Positions 8,169 to 16,254 of a DNA stretch of 64,000 nucleotides are shown one piece after another. The stretch covers positions 1 to 64,000 of the forward strand of contig NZ_FNCV01000002.1 in the NCBI RefSeq assembly GCF_900100455.1. Direction: 5' to 3'. The DNA comes from Roseospirillum parvum. GTDB lineage: Bacteria; Pseudomonadota; Alphaproteobacteria; Rhodospirillales; Rhodospirillaceae. A model generated the notes under the pieces. That model made no database searches. It was not told where the DNA came from and saw nothing but the letters and a program-made list of their open reading frames with translations. Numbering within the stretch: position 1 is the first letter of the stretch; each line of letters opens with the position of its first letter. The position numbers and the translations under genes were made by a program.

Positions 8169-8987
8169 TCAGGCGGCGGCGTCCTGGTAGGGCGGGCAGT
8201 GCCAGCCCTTGGGCGACAGGGTGAAGATCTCGACCCCGGTCTCGGTCACCCCCACGGTGTGCTCGAACTGGGCCGACAGCGAGCGGTCGCGGGTCACCGC
8301 CGTCCAGCCGTCTTCCAGGATCTTGGTTTCGGCGACGCCGGCGTTGATCATCGGCTCGACGGTGAAGATCATGCCCGGCTCAAGGACCAGCCCCTCGCCC
8401 GGGAAGCCGTAGTGCAGCACGCTGGGCGGGCAGTGGAAGACCCGCCCGACGCCGTGGCCGCAGAAGTCGCGCACCACCGAATAGCGGGCCCCCTCGGCCA
8501 GGGTCTGGATGGTGTGGCCGAGATCGCCCAGGGTGACCCCGGGGCGGATCATCTCGATGCCGGCCATCATCGCCTGGTAGGTGATCTCGACCAGCTTCTT
8601 GGCCTTCACCTTGGGCTTGCCGACATAGAACATGCGGCTGGTGTCGCCATGCCAGCCGTCAACGATGGGGGTGACGTCGACATTGATGATGTCGCCATCC
8701 TTCAGCACCTTGTCGCCCGGGATGCCGTGGCACACCACATGGTTGGCCGAGGTGCAGCAGGAGGCCGGAAAGCCCTTGTAGCCCAGGGTCGCCGCCTTGG
8801 CGCCGTGCCGCGCCATGAACTCGGCGCACAGCCGGTCGATCTCGCCGGTGGTGATGCCGGGGCGGATGGCGGGGGCGATGTAGTCCAGCGTCTCGGCGGC
8901 CAGCCGTCCGGCCCGGCGCATCGCCTCAAAGGCCGCCGCGTCGTGACGGATGACCTGGTCGGAGGGATGGGCGGTGGTGTCCTGCAC
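8169..8987 (-). CDS. map: Type I methionine aminopeptidase
   Basis: 272 residues from a GTG at 8987. It removes the N-terminal Met from nascent proteins. The metal ligands are visible in order: DVTPIVDGWHGDTSRMF (two Asp), GHGVGRVFH (His), EPMINAG (Glu) and SAQFEHTV (Glu). The GTG is preceded at some distance by AAAAAGG and gives the normal family length; the frame remains open upstream but runs into sfsA. A short C-terminal tail (WHCPPYQDAAA) is typical of the proteobacterial enzyme. Confidence 0.95.
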   Translation of the reverse strand: MQDTTAHPSDQVIRHDAAAFEAMRRAGRLAAETLDYIAPAIRPGITTGEIDRLCAEFMARHGAKAATLGYKGFPASCCTSANHVVCHGIPGDKVLKDGDIINVDVTPIVDGWHGDTSRMFYVGKPKVKAKKLVEITYQAMMAGIEMIRPGVTLGDLGHTIQTLAEGARYSVVRDFCGHGVGRVFHCPPSVLHYGFPGEGLVLEPGMIFTVEPMINAGVAETKILEDGWTAVTRDRSLSAQFEHTVGVTETGVEIFTLSPKGWHCPPYQDAAA

Positions 8988-9052
8988 GCCTTGACTGCCT
9001 TTTTCCTGAAGCGACTCGGGGAATAACTCGGGGAATACCCTGGCCCGACGGC

Positions 9053-9760
9053 TCAGCCCACGGGCAGCGGTCGGGAAAGGACGATCATATCGGGTTTGAC
9101 CGTGCATGCATAGGCGATGGCCTCGACGCCGGCCGCCCGGGCCTCGGTCAAGGCCCTCAGATAGGCCGGATCGATGTCCTCGGCAACCTGGAAGCGGTGG
9201 CAGTCGTCGCGCTGCACCAGATAGACCATCACCGCCCGCTCGCCGGCCGCCACCCGGTCGGCCAGCTCGGCCAGATGCTTGGCCCCGCGCGCCGTGACCG
9301 CGTCGGGGAACAGGGCGGCGCGCCCCTCCCCCGTGCCGCGGGCCAGGGTGACGTTCTTCACCTCCACATAGCACGGCGGCCGGCCACTCCCCGACAGCAG
9401 CACGTCGATGCGGCTGTTCTTGCCATAGCGCACCTCGCGCCGGGTTTCGGGATAGCCGGCCAACTCCGGGATGGCGCCCTCGGCGGCCGCCTCGGCGACC
9501 AGCCGGTTGGGGTGGCCGGTGTTGACCCCGACCAGGGTGCCGTCGGCCTCGACGATTTCCAGGGTGAACTTCAGCTTGCGGGTGGGGGAGTCGGCCGGGC
9601 TCAGCCAGACCCGGCTGCCCGGATCGCTGACCCCCATCATCGAGCCCGAGTTGGGGGTGTGGGCGGTCACCTCGCGGCCATCCTCCAGCACCACGTCGGC
9701 CATGAAGCGCTTGTAGCGGCGGACCAGCCGGCCGGGCAGCAGGGGGGTGTCGAAACGCAT
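9053..9760 (-). CDS. sfsA: Sugar fermentation stimulation protein homologue SfsA
   Basis: 235 residues from the ATG at 9760. It contains the family landmarks RRYKRFMADV, HTPNSGSMMG, YGKNSRIDVLL and YVEVKNVTLA. The latter carries acidic and lysine residues resembling a PD-(D/E)xK nuclease fold (RIDVLL...EVKNV). SfsA was described in E. coli as affecting maltose metabolism and binding DNA; its true role is unsettled. It overlaps nothing and starts 7 bp after the methyltransferase stop, so the two are probably cotranscribed. Confidence 0.92.
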   Translation of the reverse strand: MRFDTPLLPGRLVRRYKRFMADVVLEDGREVTAHTPNSGSMMGVSDPGSRVWLSPADSPTRKLKFTLEIVEADGTLVGVNTGHPNRLVAEAAAEGAIPELAGYPETRREVRYGKNSRIDVLLSGSGRPPCYVEVKNVTLARGTGEGRAALFPDAVTARGAKHLAELADRVAAGERAVMVYLVQRDDCHRFQVAEDIDPAYLRALTEARAAGVEAIAYACTVKPDMIVLSRPLPVG

Positions 9761-9767
9761 GGGCAAC

Positions 9768-10679
9768 CTACTCCGGCGGGGTGGTGGGACAGACGGCGCC
9801 CTCCAGCGCCTCGGCCAGCGGCATCTGGCCGCTGCCCCGGGGCGCCGGGCGCGGCTGGTCGGGGTGGGGGGCCCAGGCGGTCAGGGTCAACCATTCGACG
9901 GTCGCCGTGACCCGGCCGGTGTCGTCTTCATGCGCCGCCTGATAGGCGGCGAGTGCCGCCCCCAGGGTGCCCCGCCGGAGCGGCCTGCGGCGGCGCTCAT
10001 GCATAAGGTTGCTCTGGCCCAGGGCGCGCGCCTCGGCCATCAGGGCGAGCGGCGAGGAATAGCTGAGGGTGACCGGTTCGCGGTCGGCCACCGGCAGGGC
10101 AAGCCCGGCCCGGGCCAGCAGATCGCCGGCGTCGCGCACGTCCAGCATCGGGTGGACGCGCGGGCTCAAGCCCCCCTCCTCGGCGATTTCCGCTTCGCCC
10201 AGGGCGGCCCGCAACTCGCCCAGGGTGGCCCCGCCCAGCACCCCGGCCAGGAACAACCCGTCCGGAGCCAGCAGGCGGCGCACCTGGGCCAGGGTGCCGG
10301 GCAGATCGTTGACCAGCCCCAGCGACAGGCTGGAGATGACCAGATCGAAGCTTTCCGGGGCGAAGGGCAGGGCTTCCTCGTCGGCGATGACGGTCAGCGC
10401 CCCCGGCACGGCGGCCGCCGCCCGCGCCGCCATGGCGGCCGAGAGGTCACACTGGACCAGCCGCTCGACCCCGGGGCGGCCGATCAGCCGGCGCCCCAGG
10501 CGGCCATCATGGCAGCCCAGGTCAAGCACCCGGGGAAAGCGCCGGGTGGTGTCGTCCAGGCGGTCGATCAGCCGCTCGGCGGCGGCTTCCAGCAGATCGC
10601 CGGCGATCTCCAGGCGCGGCGCGGCGCGGTCGCGGCGGTGGCGCAGCAGGGCGCGGTCGAACAGGCGGGGCGGGCTCAT
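9768..10679 (-). CDS. SAM-dependent methyltransferase, BioC/NDUFAF5-like
   Basis: 303 residues with a Rossmann methyltransferase fold. Motif I is RVLDLGCHDGRLGRRL (around residues 49-64), the acidic post-I segment is VQCDLS, and motif IV-like SFDLVISSLSLGLVNDLP follows. The start MSPPRLFDRALLRHRRDRAA resembles the alphaproteobacterial family often annotated BioC-like or NDUFAF5-like. No biotin genes are nearby, so malonyl-ACP methylation is not supported; respiratory complex assembly is an alternative seen in eukaryotic relatives. It is divergent from comF, with about 85 bp between. Confidence 0.75.
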   Translation of the reverse strand: MSPPRLFDRALLRHRRDRAAPRLEIAGDLLEAAAERLIDRLDDTTRRFPRVLDLGCHDGRLGRRLIGRPGVERLVQCDLSAAMAARAAAAVPGALTVIADEEALPFAPESFDLVISSLSLGLVNDLPGTLAQVRRLLAPDGLFLAGVLGGATLGELRAALGEAEIAEEGGLSPRVHPMLDVRDAGDLLARAGLALPVADREPVTLSYSSPLALMAEARALGQSNLMHERRRRPLRRGTLGAALAAYQAAHEDDTGRVTATVEWLTLTAWAPHPDQPRPAPRGSGQMPLAEALEGAVCPTTPPE

Positions 10680-10764
10680 GGCGGCCTATATGGCATCCCC
10701 GGACGGCGGGGGGAAGAGAGCCGCCTTGACAGACCCCCGCCGCCCGGCGCCCCATGATCCCACC

Positions 10765-11595
10765 ATGCCCGCCCCGCCCCTGCCCGACTCCCCGGCCCGC
10801 CGCCTGGGCCGACAGATCACCGGCCGCCTGCTCGACCTGCTGTGGCCGCCGCGCTGTCTGGCCTGCCGGGCCCCGGTGGCCAGCCCGCACACCCTGTGCG
10901 CCGCCTGCTTCGCCGAGCTGACCCTGATCGCCCCGCCGCTGTGCGCCGCCTGCGGCCTGCCCTTCGCCAGCCCCGCCGAGGCCTGGCCTCCAGTTGTCAG
11001 CGGCGAGGCCCTGTGCGAGGATTGCCGACTCCACCGCCCGCCCTGGGGCCGGGCCCGCGCCGCCCTGCTCTACGACACCGCCAGCCGGGGCCTGGTGCTG
11101 GCCCTGAAGCACGCCGACCGCACCGAGCTGGCCGCCGGCCTGGCCGCCTGGATGGCCCGCGCCGGGGCCGAACCATTGGCCGAGGCCGAGCTGATCGTCC
11201 CCGTGCCGCTGCATCGCGGCCGACTGTTCCGGCGCGGCTACAACCAGGCCGCCCTGCTCGCCGCCCATCTCGCCCGGCGCGGCGGCCTGCCCTGGCGCGA
11301 CGCCCTGATCCGCACCCGCCCCACCCCGACCCAGCGCGGCGCCGACCGCCGCCAGCGCCGCCGGAACGTGGCCGACGCCTTCGCCGTGCGCCGGCCGGAA
11401 CTGGTCGCCGGCCGCCGCCTGCTGCTGGTCGACGACGTGATGACCAGCGGCGCCACCGCCGAGGCCGCCACCCGCGCCCTGCTGCGCGCCGGGGCGGCCT
11501 CGGTCGACGTGCTGACCCTGGCCCGCGTGCCGCCGCCCGGACATGGCAAGACCGACGACACCTTCGATCCCGATGCCCCGTGGATCGACCCATGA
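10765..11595 (+). CDS. comF: ComF family protein (phosphoribosyltransferase-like)
   Basis: 276 residues. An N-terminal zinc-finger region has Cys pairs (LWPPRCLACRAPV, LCAACFAEL, PLCAACGLPF, CEDCRLHRPPWGR). The PRPP-binding motif LLVDDVMTSGATAEAATRAL is near the C-terminus. The conserved VPVPLHRGRLFRRGYNQA and RTRPTPTQRG segments are also present. ComF helps DNA uptake in naturally competent bacteria, but the family is universal and may have another primary role. The ATG at 10765 follows CCCACC without a strong SD. Confidence 0.93.
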   Translation: MPAPPLPDSPARRLGRQITGRLLDLLWPPRCLACRAPVASPHTLCAACFAELTLIAPPLCAACGLPFASPAEAWPPVVSGEALCEDCRLHRPPWGRARAALLYDTASRGLVLALKHADRTELAAGLAAWMARAGAEPLAEAELIVPVPLHRGRLFRRGYNQAALLAAHLARRGGLPWRDALIRTRPTPTQRGADRRQRRRNVADAFAVRRPELVAGRRLLLVDDVMTSGATAEAATRALLRAGAASVDVLTLARVPPPGHGKTDDTFDPDAPWIDP

Positions 11596-11607
11596 TAGAC
11601 TGAGGAC

Positions 11608-13722
11608 ATGACTCTGGTTTTCGACGCCGCGCCGGGAGTCGAGATCACCCTCGCCCTGCCGCTGGGCGGCTGGGGGCTGGGTCTGCTCGCCCTGGCCTCG
11701 GCCGGGCTGCTCGGACTGGGCCTGTGGCGACGGGCCCGGGGCAGTGGATGGCGGGCCGTCGCCGCCGGGGTCCTGCTGCTCGCCCTGGCCGAGCCGCGCC
11801 TGCTGGTCGAGCAACGCCAGCCGCTGCCCGACATCGCCCTGCTGCTGGTCGACGCCAGCCCAAGCCAGCAGGTGGCCAACCGGCCCGAAGTCACCGCCGC
11901 CGCCCGCGCCGCCCTGCTTGAGCGGCTGGCCGCCCTGCCCGACCTGGAAACCCGCCTCGTGACCTTTGGCGAGGCGGGCGACGGAACCAACCTCGGCCCG
12001 GCCCTGGAGGGCGCCCTGGACGACATCCCGGCCGACCGCCTGTCGGCCGTGCTGGTGCTTTCCGACGGCCGGCTGCACGACCTGGACGACCCCGCCACCG
12101 GCCCGGCCCTGACCGATCGCCTCGCCGACCGCCTGGGCGAGGCGCCCCTGCACCTGCTGCTGAGCGGCCGCCCCGACGAGCGCGACCGCCGGCTGACCCT
12201 GACCGACGTCCCGGCCTACGGACTGGTCGGCGAGACGGTCAGCCTGTCCCTGGGACTGGCGGTGGACGGCCCGGACGCCCCCACCCAGCCGGTGGCGGTG
12301 ACCGTCGAGGTGCCCGGCCAGCCGCCGCGCCAACTGGACCTCGTCCCCGGCCAGCCCCGCCCGGTCCGCCTCGCCCTCGACCACCCCGGCCCGACCGTGC
12401 TCGCCGCCCGCCTGCCCGCCGCCGAGGGCGAGCTGTCGGCCCTCAACAACCGCGTCGCCGCCACCGTCGAGGCGGTGCGGCCGCGCCTGCGGGTGCTGCT
12501 GGTCTCCGGCCAGCCGCACCCCGGCACCCGCATCTGGCGCACCCTGCTGAAGGCCGACCCGGCGGTCGATCTGGTCCACTTCACCATCCTGCGGCCGCTC
12601 GACAAGGACGATGCCACGCCGCTCGACGAACTGGCCCTGATCGCCTTCCCGGTGCGCGAGCTGTTCGAGGCCCGGCTGGCCGATTTCGATCTGGTCATCC
12701 TCGACCGCACCGGGGTGGGCAGCCGGGTGCCCGACCGCTACCTGGGCAATCTGGCCGACCACGTGCGCCAGGGCGGCGGCCTGCTGGTGGTCGCCGGGCC
12801 CGGACTGGCCCGCCTGCCGGCCCTGCCCCTGCAACCGATCCTGCCGGTAGAACTGTCCGGCGAGGTGGCCGAGGCCCCCTTCCGTCCGGCCCTGACCGGG
12901 ACCGGCCGCCGCCACCCGGTGACCGCCGCCCTGGCCGCCGAGGCCACCACCGGCGCCCCCAATTGGGGCCAGTGGGTGCGCCACCTGCCCGGCCGGCCGC
13001 GCGCCGGCGTCACCCTGATGCACGGCCCCGCCGACACCCCGTTGCTGCAACTGGCCCATGTGGAAAAGGGTCGGGTCGCCATGCTGCTGTCGGACAGCGG
13101 CTGGCTGTGGGCCAAGGGCATCGACGGCGGCGGCCCCCACCAGCCGCTGGTGCGCCGACTCGCCCACTGGCTGATGGGCGAACCCGCCCTGGCCGAGAAC
13201 GCCCTCTCGGCCGAGATCGCCGGCGGCCGACTGACCGTCACCCGGCGCGCCCTGAGCGATCCCACCGCCCGGCCGCTGACCGTCATCGCCCCGGACGGCC
13301 GCGAAAGCCACCTCGCCCTGACCGACCAGGGCGACGGCCGGGCGACCGCCAGCCAACCCGCCGAGGCCCCGGGCCTGTACACCGTGCGCGATCCCGCCGG
13401 ACCGCCGGAAGCCCGCCTCGCCTTCGCCGCCCCACCCCCGGAGGCGCTGAAGGAAACCGCTCAACTGACCGCCACCGCCCAGGCCGCCGCCCCGCTGGTC
13501 GAGGCGACCCGGGGCACCACCGTCTGGCTGGGCGACGACGCGGCCAACCCCACCCTGCCCACGCCGCGACGCACCACCGCCAACCCCGACACCCTGGCCC
13601 TGCCCCGCCGCGACGCCCACCAGACCACCGGCCTGACCCACCAAGCCCTGATGCCCGCCCCCCTGGCCCTGACCCTGATCACCCTCGCCCTGCTCACGGC
13701 CTGGCTGCGTGAACGCGCCTGA
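11608..13722 (+). CDS. Large membrane protein with vWA-like and glutamine amidotransferase-like domains
   Basis: 704 residues, starting 12 bp after comF. Two N-terminal membrane helices (about 18-40 and 48-60) are followed by a vWA-like segment (PDIALLLVDASPSQQ, then SAVLVLSDGRLHD). Next come a beta-rich region and a class I amidotransferase-like fold (around 290-500: RLRVLLVSGQPHPGTRIW, DLVILDRTGVG, GGGLLVVAGPG). The chain ends with a single helix (PLALTLITLALLTAWL) and RERA. No amidotransferase Cys-His-Glu triad is apparent, so that domain is probably non-catalytic. Similar proteins usually sit with MoxR and DUF58 genes, which are absent here. The function is unknown. The coding sequence is extremely GC-rich, and the stop codon starts the palindromic element. 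Confidence 0.75.
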   Translation: MTLVFDAAPGVEITLALPLGGWGLGLLALASAGLLGLGLWRRARGSGWRAVAAGVLLLALAEPRLLVEQRQPLPDIALLLVDASPSQQVANRPEVTAAARAALLERLAALPDLETRLVTFGEAGDGTNLGPALEGALDDIPADRLSAVLVLSDGRLHDLDDPATGPALTDRLADRLGEAPLHLLLSGRPDERDRRLTLTDVPAYGLVGETVSLSLGLAVDGPDAPTQPVAVTVEVPGQPPRQLDLVPGQPRPVRLALDHPGPTVLAARLPAAEGELSALNNRVAATVEAVRPRLRVLLVSGQPHPGTRIWRTLLKADPAVDLVHFTILRPLDKDDATPLDELALIAFPVRELFEARLADFDLVILDRTGVGSRVPDRYLGNLADHVRQGGGLLVVAGPGLARLPALPLQPILPVELSGEVAEAPFRPALTGTGRRHPVTAALAAEATTGAPNWGQWVRHLPGRPRAGVTLMHGPADTPLLQLAHVEKGRVAMLLSDSGWLWAKGIDGGGPHQPLVRRLAHWLMGEPALAENALSAEIAGGRLTVTRRALSDPTARPLTVIAPDGRESHLALTDQGDGRATASQPAEAPGLYTVRDPAGPPEARLAFAAPPPEALKETAQLTATAQAAAPLVEATRGTTVWLGDDAANPTLPTPRRTTANPDTLALPRRDAHQTTGLTHQALMPAPLALTLITLALLTAWLRERA

Positions 13723-13963
13723 GCCAGAGCGCGCAAGGTCAAAGGGGCGCCGCCCCTTTGAAATCCCCGCTGGGGAGGCCGGAAGGCCTCCCCAGACCCC
13801 ACCATGAGTCAAAGCCGTGAAGAGGGGGGTATCCGAGCGCGCGCGCTCGGATACCCCCCTCTTCACGGCTTTAAGTCGCGGCGGGGGTCCGGGGGGACCC
13901 CCGGTCCCCCCGGCGGGGGTTCCAAGGGGGCAGCGCCCCCTTGGCGTTGCCCGCCCCGGCTCA
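13720..13963 (+). repeat. Composite nested palindromic element with a 62-bp perfect central palindrome
   Basis: Same architecture as the copy at 5247-5466: palindrome a (13739-13761), palindrome b (13770-13795), centre, inverted b (around 13888-13916), inverted a (13922-13944). The centre at 13811-13872 differs from all other copies. It is a perfect palindrome of two 31-bp arms with no loop, beginning AAAGCCGTGAAGAGGGGGG and ending with its mirror ACGGCTTT. The outer flanks mirror each other at 25 of 31 positions from the stop codon at 13720 and from the convergent stop at 13963. It is flanked by convergent genes, so a bidirectional terminator role is likely. Confidence 0.9.
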
Positions 13964-15199
13964 GTCGAGGTTCATGCAGTTGGCGTAGAAGGTGGTGGTG
14001 GCCGGCCAGTCGGAGAACACGCCGACCACGCCGATGTCCTGGGCCAGGACGTTCAGCAGGTCGAGGGTGTCGCTGTCGCGGTCGGTGACCTTCTCGATCG
14101 ACTGGAAGTACCAGCCGCCACCGCTGGCCAGCGGGCCGGAGCGTTCCAGGGTCCAGGTGATCAGCTTCAGGCCGGCCTTCTTGGCCGCCTTGGCGTAGGG
14201 CGAGGGGACGATCTTGCCGTCCTTCTCGGTGACCAGGAAGTACAGCGGCGGGGCGAGATAGTTGACGCCCTTGTCGGCCAGTTCCTGCATCGAGGGCTGC
14301 CAGGTCTTTTCGTCCATCGGATCGAAGCCTTCGATGTCGTAGCGGCCATCCAGGTAGACCGCCTGTTTGCCGAACTCGGGGTAGGTCTCGATCCAGTAGA
14401 GCACGTCATCCAGGTTGAAGGACTGGGCGAAGACCCGCTTGGGGTCGATGCCGGCGGCCTTGTACTCCTCGATCATCTGGGCCGCGTAGTCGTGCTGGCT
14501 GTAGCCGCCGTCGAACGGCATGTCGACGCTGGGGCCCTTCAGCTCGGGGGTGAACTTGCGGCCCATGCCGTCGATCAGGGCGATGCTCTGGGCGTGGGTC
14601 ACCACCGTGCCCGGGCTGTAGAGGTCGGTGCGCCAGCCGGCGGTGGCATCCATGTAGGCCTCGGCCGTGGTGGCGTCGGGGTTGGCGGCGTCCATCTTGC
14701 CGTTCAGGCTCATGAACTCGTCCAGGGTCAGGTCGCTGGTGCAGCAGGTGGCCGAGGCCTTGGTGCCCTTGGCCGGGTCGGCCGGGGTGAACGGCTGCGA
14801 GCATTTGGCGGCCAGCTCGGGGCGGGCCAGGATGTCGGTGGTGGTCGCCAGATCGCATTGCGAGTGGCGGCAGACCAGCTGCTTGTCCTTGGTGAAGGTG
14901 ACGTCGCACTCGATGATGCCGGCGCCCTGGCGGCCCGCCGCCAGGTAGCTCTCGCGGGTGTGCTCGGGGAACTGCATGGCCGCGCCACGGTGGCCGATGG
15001 AGAAGTCACGCGCCGTGAAGGGACCGGTGCAGGCGGCCAGCTTGTCCTTCAGCTTGCCGGCCGGCAGGTCGTCGACCAGGAACATCGGGCGCGGACCGAT
15101 CTGGGCGTCATCGGCGGCCAGGGCGGGGGAAAGCGGGGTGGCCAGGGCCAGCACGGCGAGGCCGACGCCGGCGGTCAGGCAGCGGGTGATGGGGCGCAT
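13961..15199 (-). CDS. Secreted glycerophosphodiester phosphodiesterase (GlpQ-like)
   Basis: 412 residues with a clear Sec signal peptide ([20 protein letters not shown]..., cleavage near ALAADD). The GDPD catalytic entry motif [14 protein letters not shown] supplies the first His and Arg. [20 protein letters not shown] carries the Glu-x-Asp metal ligands and the second His. PELKGPS supplies a further acidic residue. The protein probably releases glycerol-3-phosphate from glycerophosphodiesters in the periplasm. Several extra Cys residues (CTGPF, CSQPF, TCCTSD) suggest disulfides, as in larger members of the family. Start at the ATG at 15199. It is convergent with the vWA protein across the palindromic element. 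Confidence 0.85.
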   Translation of the reverse strand: MRPITRCLTAGVGLAVLALATPLSPALAADDAQIGPRPMFLVDDLPAGKLKDKLAACTGPFTARDFSIGHRGAAMQFPEHTRESYLAAGRQGAGIIECDVTFTKDKQLVCRHSQCDLATTTDILARPELAAKCSQPFTPADPAKGTKASATCCTSDLTLDEFMSLNGKMDAANPDATTAEAYMDATAGWRTDLYSPGTVVTHAQSIALIDGMGRKFTPELKGPSVDMPFDGGYSQHDYAAQMIEEYKAAGIDPKRVFAQSFNLDDVLYWIETYPEFGKQAVYLDGRYDIEGFDPMDEKTWQPSMQELADKGVNYLAPPLYFLVTEKDGKIVPSPYAKAAKKAGLKLITWTLERSGPLASGGGWYFQSIEKVTDRDSDTLDLLNVLAQDIGVVGVFSDWPATTTFYANCMNLD

Positions 15200-15333
15200 C
15201 TTCACGGAACTCCTTGTCGGTGGAACGCCAACGGACGAGGTGGGACAGAACCGCCAGTTTGCCGACGCGACGTTCCAGAAGGATGACCGATACGCGAAAT
15301 GTGGATGACAGGTGCGGGCGGGCGGCCATGGCC

Positions 15334-16014
15334 TCAGGGGTCGAGGGTCAGGATCTCGCCACCCGGCGGCTGGGTATAGGTCGCCCCGACCAGCCGCGCC
15401 CCCTCGGCGTGCGAGGCCCGCTCGGCCGGCCAGCACCATACGGCGCCGGTGCGCTCGCAGACGATTCGGCGCACCGCCTGGTGCGGCGAATTACGGATCA
15501 TCGCCACCAGTTCGGCCGGCGACGGATCACGCACGGCGCCGATGCGGGCCGCGCCAGCCTCGGGCGTGGCGTCGCCGGGCGGCCCGATCATGGCCAGGGT
15601 GCGGGCGTCGCGCTGGCCGTCGCACAGCCCCTCCAGCGCCGCCGCGAAGCGGGCCCTGTCCTGGTCGCTGTCGGCGGCGGCCTCGAACAGGGTCAGGCAG
15701 GAGGCCAGCTTGAGATGATCGGGAAAGCCGAAGATGTGGGCCGCCGGACGGCCGTGGTGGGGCGCCAGCGCCGCCACGCACTGGCGCAGGCGCTGGCCAA
15801 GCAGCGGATGGGCCAGATAGGCCCGCGCCTCGTCAAGCCCGCGCAGGCCGAAGTGATACGAGGTGGCGCTGCGCCCCAGCCCGGCCAGTTGGGGAAAGAC
15901 GAACCACATCCAGTGGCTTTGCTTGCGCCCGGCCTTCAGCTCGGCCAAGGCGTTCTGGAAAACGCCGTCCTGGGCGGCGACAAAGCGGGCCAGCGGGTCG
16001 TCGGGAGGGGGCAT
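15334..16014 (-). CDS. DUF1810 protein with an extra C-terminal domain
   Basis: 226 residues. Residues 1 to about 145 match the DUF1810 family ([57 protein letters not shown]). The family is normally about 140-150 residues and its function is unknown. Here a tail of about 80 residues follows, with Cys and Trp residues ([18 protein letters not shown]) that I do not recognise. A good ribosome site (CAGGAG) precedes the ATG at 16014. It lies upstream of the GDPD gene on the same strand, with 134 bp between, and is divergent from the DUF262 gene. Confidence 0.75.
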   Translation of the reverse strand: MPPPDDPLARFVAAQDGVFQNALAELKAGRKQSHWMWFVFPQLAGLGRSATSYHFGLRGLDEARAYLAHPLLGQRLRQCVAALAPHHGRPAAHIFGFPDHLKLASCLTLFEAAADSDQDRARFAAALEGLCDGQRDARTLAMIGPPGDATPEAGAARIGAVRDPSPAELVAMIRNSPHQAVRRIVCERTGAVWCWPAERASHAEGARLVGATYTQPPGGEILTLDP

Positions 16015-16155
16015 GGCGCACTCCTGGGGAAAGAACCCCGAAGCAAGGAATTTGACCTGGAAGCTGGCTCTCTTCCCATATCCGGCGCCCAGGAGGGCGG
16101 GCAATTCCGGCTGCCGCCCAATTCCGTTCAGCCATTCCTGAGAAAAATCCGAAGA

Positions 16156-16170
16156 GCAACATATAGTTGC
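16156..16170 (+). promoter_or_regulatory. Dyad overlapping a -10-like sequence upstream of the DUF262 gene
   Basis: GCAAC-ATATA-GTTGC is a perfect 5-bp dyad, and its centre holds TATAGT, a fair -10 match. No good -35 box is seen at 17 bp. It lies 84 bp before the proposed DUF262 start in a locally AT-richer stretch, so a repressor-controlled promoter is possible but unproven. Confidence 0.3.
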
Positions 16171-16254
16171 CACACCCCGGAGCGCCACCGTACCCTCATT
16201 CCTGAATCGCCCAACCCAGACAATTTTCACATGGATTCGCAGGAGAAATGGGGG

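Noticed and set aside
10522-13866. Very long minus-strand open frame opposite comF and the vWA protein
   Set aside because: A shadow of the GC-rich coding strand: composition is dominated by Gly, Gln, Ala and His, with no domain, while the plus-strand frames are recognisable proteins.
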